Of a stretch of 64,000 bases of DNA, positions 53,399-64,000 are shown piece after piece. The DNA is from Actinomycetospora straminea (GTDB lineage: Bacteria; Actinomycetota; Actinomycetes; Mycobacteriales; Pseudonocardiaceae). The notes under the pieces were generated by a model, which made no database searches, was not told the origin of the DNA, and saw nothing but the letters and a program-made list of their open reading frames with translations. Each line of letters starts with the position of its first letter. The stretch's first letter is position 1. The stretch lies in assembly GCF_028737255.1 (NCBI RefSeq), contig NZ_JAQZAN010000009.1:62001-126000 (forward strand), read 5' to 3'. A program made the position numbers and the translations under genes.

Positions 53399-55444
53399 AT
53401 GCCCCCCACCGCTCCCCGCCCCGGTGCCCACCTCGACGGCGACCAGCTGCGCGTCTCCGTGCCGGCCACGCCCACCGCGGAGGCGGTGGAGCTCTGCCTG
53501 CTCGGCGACGGCGCCGAACGGCGGGTGGAGCTGCGCCACGCGGGCGACGGATGGTGGCGCGGGGAGGTCGACGGCGTGACGAGCGGCACGCCCTACGGCC
53601 TGCGCGTGCACGGTCCCTGGGACCCCGCGCGGGGGGTGCGCACCAACCCGGCGAAGCTGCTCGTCGACCCGTGGGCCCGGCGCGTGGAGGGGAAGGTCAC
53701 CTCGCTGGAGGTCCCGCGCCCGTTCGCCGGCACCGATCCGTTCGGTGCGCGACGTGACGATCGCGACTCCGCCGGCGTCGTGCCGCACGGGGTCGTCGCG
53801 GCCCCGCTCGACGACGCCGCCGCGCCGCGGCCGCGGGTGCCGTGGGCGGACACGGTCGTCTACGAGACCCACGTCCGCGACCTCACGATGCGCCACCCCG
53901 ACGTCCCCGCCGAGCTCCGCGGGACCTACACGGGCGTCGCGCACCCGGCCGTCGTCGACCACCTCGTCGCGCTCGGCGTCACCACCGTCGAGCTGCTGCC
54001 CGTGTTCGCCCACGCCGACGAGCCGTCGCTGTTCGCGCGGGGCCGGGCGAACCACTGGGGCTACTCGACGCTGGCCTACCTCGCCCCGGACCCGCGCTAC
54101 GCCTCGGCGCCCGGTCGCGAGGCCGAGGAGTTCCGGGCGATGGTGGCGACGCTGCACGCCGCGGGGCTCGAGGTCGTGCTCGACGTCGTGTTCAACCACA
54201 CCTGCGAGGGCGGCGCCGACGGGCCGTCGCTGTCGTGGCGGGGGCTCGACGCCGCCGGCTGGTACGCCCTCGACGCCCACGGCCACGACGTCGACCTCAC
54301 CGGCTGCGGCAACACCCTCGACCCCTCCTCGCCGCTCGTGCGCGCGCTCGTCCTGGACTCGCTGCGGTACTGGGTGACGACGATGGGTGTCGACGGCTTC
54401 CGCTTCGACCTCGCCTCGACCCTCGGACGGCCCCACGGCGGCGCCTTCGACGCCGCCGCACCGCTGCTCACCGAGATCGTCGGCGACCCCGTGCTCGCCG
54501 ACGTCAAGCTCATCGCCGAGCCCTGGGACGCCACCGGCGAGGGCTACCGGGTCGGCGGCTTCGGGCCCGGCTGGGCGGAGTGGAACGGGCGCTTCCGCGA
54601 CGACGTCCGCGACTTCTGGCGCGGGCACGGGCCCCTGTCGGCGATCGTCACGCGCGTCGCGGGCTCCTCGGACCTGTACTGGCCGGCGCGCACCCCGGCC
54701 GCGTCGGTCAACTTCGTCACGGCGCACGACGGCTTCACCCTCGCCGACCTCGTCGCCTACGAGCGCAAGCACAACGAGGCCAACGGCGAGCAGGGCCGCG
54801 ACGGCACCGACGACAACCGCTCGGCCAACCACGGCGTCGAGGGCCCCACGTCCGACCCGGCGATCCTGGGGCTGCGGGCCCGCCAGGCGCGCAACCTGCT
54901 CACGACGCTGCTGCTCTCGGCGGGCACCCCGATGCTGCTCGGCGGCGACGAGCTGGGCCACACGCAGCACGGCAACAACAACGTCTACTCCCTGGACGAC
55001 GAGACGTCGTGGCGCTCGTGGTCCTCGCCGGACCTGGTGGACTTCGTGTCCCGCGCGCTGGCCCTGCGCCGCGCCACGCCCGCGCTGCGGCGCACCGAGT
55101 TCTTCTACGGGCGCGCGGACACCGACCCCGACGGCGTCGCCCCGGACGTCGCCTGGCTGCACCCGGACGGCCGCGAGCTCGCCGAGCCCGACTTCCACCA
55201 CCACGGGAGCACGCTGGTCGTGCGCGTCGACGGCGACCGGGCGCTGCTGCTCGTCCTGCACGCCGGCCGCGGCCCCGTCGACGTCCTGCTGCCCGACGCC
55301 TTCGGGGACACCGCCTGGGTGCCGGAGCTCGACCCCGGCACGCCCGACGGAGCCCCGCCGTCGTCGGAGCCCCTGCCGGCCGGGTCGACCCTCGCCGTCC
55401 CGGCCCACACCGCCCTGGTCCTGCGCGCGACGCCGCGGGGGTAG
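53399..55444 (+). CDS. glgX: glycogen debranching enzyme GlgX (GH13_11)
   Basis: Hydrolyses alpha-1,6 branches of glycogen, mainly the limit dextrins left by phosphorylase. 681 residues from ATG 53399. N-terminal CBM48 domain (about 10-100; GVTSGTPYGLRVHGPWDP), then the GH13 barrel: VVLDVVFNHT, nucleophile Asp in GVDGFRFDLASTLGR, acid/base Glu in KLIAEPWD, and FVTAHDGFTLADL; C-terminal beta domain from about 580. Usual length. Next to glgP and glgE, so part of a glycogen-turnover group. Probably a leaderless transcript. Confidence 0.96.
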   Translation: MPPTAPRPGAHLDGDQLRVSVPATPTAEAVELCLLGDGAERRVELRHAGDGWWRGEVDGVTSGTPYGLRVHGPWDPARGVRTNPAKLLVDPWARRVEGKVTSLEVPRPFAGTDPFGARRDDRDSAGVVPHGVVAAPLDDAAAPRPRVPWADTVVYETHVRDLTMRHPDVPAELRGTYTGVAHPAVVDHLVALGVTTVELLPVFAHADEPSLFARGRANHWGYSTLAYLAPDPRYASAPGREAEEFRAMVATLHAAGLEVVLDVVFNHTCEGGADGPSLSWRGLDAAGWYALDAHGHDVDLTGCGNTLDPSSPLVRALVLDSLRYWVTTMGVDGFRFDLASTLGRPHGGAFDAAAPLLTEIVGDPVLADVKLIAEPWDATGEGYRVGGFGPGWAEWNGRFRDDVRDFWRGHGPLSAIVTRVAGSSDLYWPARTPAASVNFVTAHDGFTLADLVAYERKHNEANGEQGRDGTDDNRSANHGVEGPTSDPAILGLRARQARNLLTTLLLSAGTPMLLGGDELGHTQHGNNNVYSLDDETSWRSWSSPDLVDFVSRALALRRATPALRRTEFFYGRADTDPDGVAPDVAWLHPDGRELAEPDFHHHGSTLVVRVDGDRALLLVLHAGRGPVDVLLPDAFGDTAWVPELDPGTPDGAPPSSEPLPAGSTLAVPAHTALVLRATPRG

Positions 55445-55455
55445 GCGGCGCGCCT

Positions 55456-55494
55456 CGGTGGCAGGACCCGCGCCTGGCGCGGGTTCCGTCACCG
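55456..55494. repeat. palindrome C, copy 1, at the end of glgX
   Basis: Nineteen-base arms round one base, 16 of 19 paired: CGGTGGCAGGACCCGCGCC against GGCGCGGGTTCCGTCACCG. It separates glgX from the convergent DUF559-type gene and includes that gene's stop codon (55489-55491). Related to the copy at 56461. Likely also works as a terminator. Confidence 0.8.
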
Positions 55495-56410
55495 GGACGG
55501 CGTCCGCGAGGCCAGGATGCGACGCAGAGTCCGGAGGAACGCGTCGGGCTGCTCGTGCAGCTCGTACCAGTGGGTGCGCAGCACGACCCACCCGGCGGCC
55601 ACGAGGGCCGACTGGCGAGGACCGTCGACGAGGAAGGCGCGCAGGTCGCGGTGGTACGCCCAGCCGTCCACCTCGACGATCACCCGCTCGGCGTCGAACA
55701 CCATGTCCCCGACCGCGCGCCCGTAGCCGGGCAGGTCGATCTCCACGTCGGCACGCCATCCGCGGAGGCCGGCCCGCCGCACGAGGCGGTGGGCACGACG
55801 CTCCGCCTGGGACCGGGCCCCGCCCTCGGCGAGGTGCAGCAGGCGCCCGGCGAGCGCGGCGCCGTGGCACCGGGCCCGGCGCGCGTGGGCCGTGCGCAGG
55901 GCCGGGAGGTCGACCTTCCGGCGGACGAGCGCCCGGTCGACGAGGCGAGCGCCCTCCTCCAGCCCCAGGGACACCCGCGCCGTCGAGCACCGTCGCCGGC
56001 GGCGTCGTCACGACCAGCCCGCGCACCCGGGTGCGCTCGACTGGGTCCACGTCACGCCGGAGGATCTGCACGCGGGGCCGGGGGCGCGGCTGGTGGTCGC
56101 GGCCGACCGCCACCTCGATCCATGCGGGCGCGACGTCGAGGAAGCCGCACCACCACGCCGCCGACCGGCCGACGAGGACCGCGTCGTCGCCCAGCGACAG
56201 CATCGCCGCCCACGTGCGCGCGGCCGGCGTCTCGTCGTGCTCGCCGACCAGGAAGACCCGCGGGCCCAGCGGCCACCACGCGTGGGCGGCGACCCGGCGC
56301 CGCACGGCGTCGTCGCTGATCCCGGCGGCGACGCCGTGCTCGAGGGACACCACGCCGTGCTGGTGGCGGATGCGTCGACGGAGGGTGGCCAGCTGCTGTG
56401 GGGTGCTCAC
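55489..56410 (-). pseudogene. DUF559/AbiEi-antitoxin-like protein, frameshifted
   Basis: From GTG 56410 the reading begins [18 protein letters not shown] and includes a winged-helix-like AbiEi-type N-terminus and [13 protein letters not shown]. At about 55975, in a C-C-C run, the frame moves and continues [15 protein letters not shown], then the DUF559 nuclease-like part VIVEVDGWAYHRD and ALVAAGWVVLRTHWYEL. Removing one base gives one protein of about 306 residues, the usual size of actinobacterial AbiEi/DUF559 proteins. Either inactivated or a base-call error. It stands alone with no toxin gene beside it and is bracketed by two copies of palindrome C. Confidence 0.82.
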
Positions 56411-56455
56411 GTCCGGTTCGACGCAGCGACCCGGTCGTCGGCTCCACGTCCGGGC

Positions 56456-56504
56456 GTCCTCGGTGGCGCGACCCGCGCTGAGCGCGGGTCTCGCCACCGA
56501 GGAC
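56456..56504. repeat. palindrome C, copy 2, at the end of glgP
   Basis: Extended arms of about 24 bases around one base, with a single mismatch: CGGTGGCGCGACCCGCGCT (56461-56479) against AGCGCGGGTCTCGCCACCG (56481-56499), flanked by GTCCT/AGGAC. It starts six bases after the glgP stop and lies before the DUF559-type gene; a strong terminator candidate for glgP. Confidence 0.85.
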
Positions 56505-56509
56505 GAGGT

Positions 56510-59047
56510 TCAGGCCGGCAGCACCACGCGGCCGAGCTCGGCCGGCGCGGCGAGGAGGTCGTGGCGGGGCAGCACGCGCACCGTGTAGCCCAGGACCCCG
56601 GCGTGGGGCAGGGACACGACGGCCTCGAATCGGTGCGAGCCCTCGTGCCCGGCGCCGATCGGCTCCATCGGCTGGACCGTCGACTCGCTCAGCTCGTCGG
56701 CGTCGTCGGCGCGGCCCACGACGGCCTGCACCAGGACCTCGTCGGGGCCGAGCCCGCCGAGCTCCACCTCGGCGCGGACGGTCATCGGCGCGCCCAGCAC
56801 CGGGGTGTCGGCGCCGCCGGACGCGTCGACCTCGGCGACCGTCACCGACGACCACGCCGCGTCGAGCCGGGCGCGGTAGGTGGCGAGCTCCTTGGCGCCG
56901 GCGAAGCCGTCGGCCACGACGCGCGCCGCCGAGCGGGCCGCCGGGGCGTACCACTGCTCGACGTAGTCGGTGACCATCCGCGTCGCCTGCACCTTCGGCG
57001 AGAGCGTCGCGAGCGTGTGGCGCACCAGCGAGGTCCAGCGGTCGGGCACGCCGTCGGCGCCGCGGTCGTAGAACAGCGGCGCGACCTGGCTGCCCAGCAG
57101 CTCGTAGAGGGCGTTGGCCTCGATGTCGTCGCGCCGCTCGGGGTCGTCGACACCGTCGGCGGTCGGGATCGCCCAGCCGTTGCGGCCGTCGTAGAGCTCG
57201 TCCCACCAGCCGTCGCGCACCGACAGGTTCAGCCCGCCGTTGAGCGCCGACTTCATCCCCGAGGTCCCGCACGCCTCGAGCGGACGGAGCGGGTTGTTCA
57301 GCCAGACGTCGCAGCCCCAGTAGAGGTAGCGCGCCATGGACATGTCGTAGTCGGGCAGGAAGGCGATGCGGTGGCGCACGCCGTGGTCGTCGGCGAACCG
57401 GACCATCTGCTGGATGAGGCGCTTGCCGGCCTCGTCGGCGGGGTGGGACTTGCCGGCGATCACCAGCTGCACCGGCCGCTCGGGGTCGAGGAGCAGGGAG
57501 CGCAGGCGCTCCTGGTCGCGCAGCATCAGCGTCAGGCGCTTGTAGGTCGGCACGCGGCGGGCGAAGCCGATGGTGAGGACGTCGGGGTCGAAGACGCGCT
57601 CGGTCCAGGCGAGCTCGGGCTCCGACGCGCCGCGCTGCAGCCACGACGCCTTCACGCGGCGGCGGACCTCCTCGACCAGGCGGCGCCGCAGCGTCCCACG
57701 CATCTCCCAGAGCAACGCGTCCGAGACCCCGAACAGCTCCGGGCTCCCGGCCGCCTCGGCGCCCGCGGTGAGGCCGGCGATCTCGCGGGCGGTCCAGGTC
57801 GGGCCGTGGACGCCGTTGGTCACCGAGCCGATCGGCACTTCCGGGGCGTCGAACCCGCCCCAGAGCTGCTGGAACATCCCGCGCGACACCTCGCCGTGGA
57901 GCTGCGAGACGCCGTTGCTGCGCTGGGCGAGCCGCAGGCCCATGTGCGCCATGTTGAACATGTCGCCGGCGGGCTCCCGGCCCAGCGACAGGACCCGCGC
58001 CGGCTCGATGCCGGGCAGCATGTCCGCGGTGAAGTAGTGCTCGACGAGCCCGACCGGGAAGCGGTCGATGCCGGCGGGCACCGGCGTGTGCGTGGTGAAG
58101 ACGGTGCCGGCCCGGACGGTGGCGAGCGCCTGGTCGAAGTCGAGACCGGCGTCGTCGACGAGCTCGCGGATCCGCTCGAGGCCGAGGAAGCCGGCGTGGC
58201 CCTCGTTGGTGTGGAAGACCTCGGGCGCCGGGTGGCCGGTGAGCCCGCAGAACGCGCGGACCGCCCGCACCCCGCCGATGCCGACGAGGATCTCCTGGCG
58301 GATGCGGTGCTCGGCGTCGCCGCCGTAGAGGCGGTCGGTGACCTGGCGCAGGTCGGGGTCGTTCTCCTCGATGTCGGCGTCGAGGAGCAGCAGCGGCACG
58401 CGGCCCACCGACGCCTGCCAGACGCGCGCCCGCAGGGTGCGCCCACCGGGCATCGCGACGCCGACGAGCACCGGCGTGCCCGACGCGTCGGCGAGCAGGT
58501 GCAGCGGCAGGCCCTGCGGGTCGAGCGCGGGGTAGTTCTCCTGCTGCCAGCCGTCGAGCGACAGCGACTGGCGGAAGTATCCGGATCGATACAGGAGGCC
58601 GACGGCGACCAGGGGCACCCCGAGATCGCTCGCCGCCTTGAGGTGGTCGCCGGCGAGGATGCCGAGACCGCCCGAGTAGTTCGGCAGGACCTCGCTGACC
58701 CCGAACTCCATCGAGAAGTAGCCGATGGCCGACGGCAGGCCCTGGTCGGCCCGCGCCTGGTACCAGCGGGGCTCGCGCAGGTAGGTGCGGAGTTCCTCGG
58801 CGCGCTCCTGCACGCGGCCGACGAACCCGGCGTCCTCGGCGAGCTCGGCCAGGCGCTGCGGGCGCACCTCGCCGAGCAGCCGGACGGGGTCGCCACCGGT
58901 GGCGCGCCAGGCCGCCTCGTCGACGCCGGCGAAGAGGTCCTGCGTGGGCCCGTGCCAGGTCCAGCGCAGGTTCGTGGCGAGCTCCTGCAGCGGCGCGAGG
59001 GCGGCCGGGAGCTGGGCGCGGACGGAGAAGCGACGCAGAGCCTTCAC
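56510..59047 (-). CDS. glgP: alpha-glucan phosphorylase GlgP (DUF3417 type)
   Basis: Releases glucose-1-phosphate from alpha-1,4 glucans. 845 residues from GTG 59047 ([14 protein letters not shown]). The N-terminal DUF3417 domain (about 10-120, [18 protein letters not shown]) marks the mycobacterial-type phosphorylase. The core holds [57 protein letters not shown], and the PLP-lysine segment [19 protein letters not shown]. No ribosome site is seen, so a leaderless start is possible (TAGGCT about ten bases upstream). Divergent from glgE, as Rv1328/Rv1327c. Confidence 0.95.
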   Translation of the reverse strand: MKALRRFSVRAQLPAALAPLQELATNLRWTWHGPTQDLFAGVDEAAWRATGGDPVRLLGEVRPQRLAELAEDAGFVGRVQERAEELRTYLREPRWYQARADQGLPSAIGYFSMEFGVSEVLPNYSGGLGILAGDHLKAASDLGVPLVAVGLLYRSGYFRQSLSLDGWQQENYPALDPQGLPLHLLADASGTPVLVGVAMPGGRTLRARVWQASVGRVPLLLLDADIEENDPDLRQVTDRLYGGDAEHRIRQEILVGIGGVRAVRAFCGLTGHPAPEVFHTNEGHAGFLGLERIRELVDDAGLDFDQALATVRAGTVFTTHTPVPAGIDRFPVGLVEHYFTADMLPGIEPARVLSLGREPAGDMFNMAHMGLRLAQRSNGVSQLHGEVSRGMFQQLWGGFDAPEVPIGSVTNGVHGPTWTAREIAGLTAGAEAAGSPELFGVSDALLWEMRGTLRRRLVEEVRRRVKASWLQRGASEPELAWTERVFDPDVLTIGFARRVPTYKRLTLMLRDQERLRSLLLDPERPVQLVIAGKSHPADEAGKRLIQQMVRFADDHGVRHRIAFLPDYDMSMARYLYWGCDVWLNNPLRPLEACGTSGMKSALNGGLNLSVRDGWWDELYDGRNGWAIPTADGVDDPERRDDIEANALYELLGSQVAPLFYDRGADGVPDRWTSLVRHTLATLSPKVQATRMVTDYVEQWYAPAARSAARVVADGFAGAKELATYRARLDAAWSSVTVAEVDASGGADTPVLGAPMTVRAEVELGGLGPDEVLVQAVVGRADDADELSESTVQPMEPIGAGHEGSHRFEAVVSLPHAGVLGYTVRVLPRHDLLAAPAELGRVVLPA

Positions 59048-59113
59048 GCGAGGGGAGCCTACGGCGCGACCCCCGACGCGCCGTGCGCCGCCCACCTCCC
59101 CTGGATCGATCCC
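59048..59113. promoter_or_regulatory. divergent glgP-glgE promoter region
   Basis: Only 66 bases separate the two divergent starts and must hold both promoters. On the glgP side TAGGCT lies at 59057-59062 (minus strand). On the glgE side TACGCT (59118-59123) is a -10 candidate, which would favour a glgE start at GTG 59132 rather than ATG 59114. Confidence 0.4.
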
Positions 59114-63910
<4,797 letters not shown>

Positions 63911-63950
63911 GGCGCCGCACAGACCCTGTGGGGTCGCTGAGGACCGGACG

Positions 63951-63963
63951 GATCGGGCACGAT
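63951..63963 (+). promoter_or_regulatory. GATCGGGCACGAT -10 region of the last gene
   Basis: The 13-base sequence is identical to that before glgX (53377-53389); CACGAT ends nine bases before a GTG at 63973. Confidence 0.45.
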
Positions 63964-63972
63964 CCGGGCCCG

Positions 63973-64000
63973 GTGCGCGTTGGACCGGTCGAGAGCCCCT
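63973..64000 (+). CDS. possible start of a next gene, cut by window edge
   Basis: GTG at 63973 opens VRVGPVESP and runs off the window. It is nine bases after a CACGAT -10 box like those of glgX and the Rv3030-like gene. In M. tuberculosis glgB follows glgE, but nine residues cannot identify it. Confidence 0.35.

Noticed and set aside
53321-56497. 1058-codon minus-strand frame
   Set aside because: Only the N-terminal part of the DUF559-type gene is real; the remainder is antisense to glgX after the frameshift.

Overview
Very GC-rich, third-position-GC-biased DNA from an actinobacterium. GTG starts, 4-base stop/start overlaps, leaderless-looking starts and gene order shared with Mycobacterium point to the Pseudonocardiaceae (Actinomycetospora/Pseudonocardia-like; the genus is inferred, not proven).

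Layout. (1) 1-5.2 kb: start of mnmA, a cysteine desulfurase, a frameshifted cytochrome P450, etfA/etfB with an operator-like array of TTACC palindromes, and a 59-residue basic protein. (2) 5.2-41.5 kb: a complete siderophore locus. It holds two NRPS proteins (five modules: C-A-T-C-A-T, then C-A-T-E-C-A-T-C-A-T-TE), 2,3-dihydroxybenzoate (DHB) genes (isochorismate synthase, isochorismatase, dehydrogenase, DHB-AMP ligase, free-standing aryl carrier protein), an ornithine N-hydroxylase and a CchA-like formyltransferase, an MbtH protein, an EntS-like exporter, a siderophore-interacting reductase, and two full iron-siderophore ABC importers each with its own lipoprotein. Six 19-bp IdeR/DmdR1-like iron boxes sit before every operon. 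The enzymes predict a mixed catecholate/hydroxamate peptide, DHB-Gly-Gly-(D)X-Gly-X', where X and/or X' may be (formyl)hydroxyornithine. (3) 41.6-53.3 kb: a BLUF photoreceptor, then genes in the order of M. tuberculosis Rv3030-Rv3032, Rv3034c, Rv3037c-Rv3039c and Rv3041c (methyltransferase, GH57, GT4, acyltransferase; THUMP-like protein, methyltransferase, enoyl-CoA hydratase, ABC ATPase), with a ribokinase/nucleoside hydrolase pair, a DUF5709-like protein and a DksA/TraR zinc finger between. (4) 53.4-64 kb: glycogen genes glgX, glgP and divergent glgE, with a frameshifted DUF559-type gene between palindromes.

Since Rv3024c-Rv3029c (mnmA, iscS, etfA, etfB) adjoins Rv3030 in M. tuberculosis, the siderophore locus lies exactly at that junction, as an insertion or a lineage-specific block.

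The most unusual signal is a family of exactly 40-bp near-perfect palindromes (GTGAG...CTCAC), five copies, three of them read in frame inside the three glycine-type adenylation domains at the same structural position. A second 50-bp palindromic element lies in frame inside the THUMP-like gene and between the GH57 and GT4 genes; a third flanks the DUF559-type gene. GlgE carries about 900 residues of low-complexity N-terminal extension. No tRNA, rRNA, CRISPR array, transposase or phage gene was seen.
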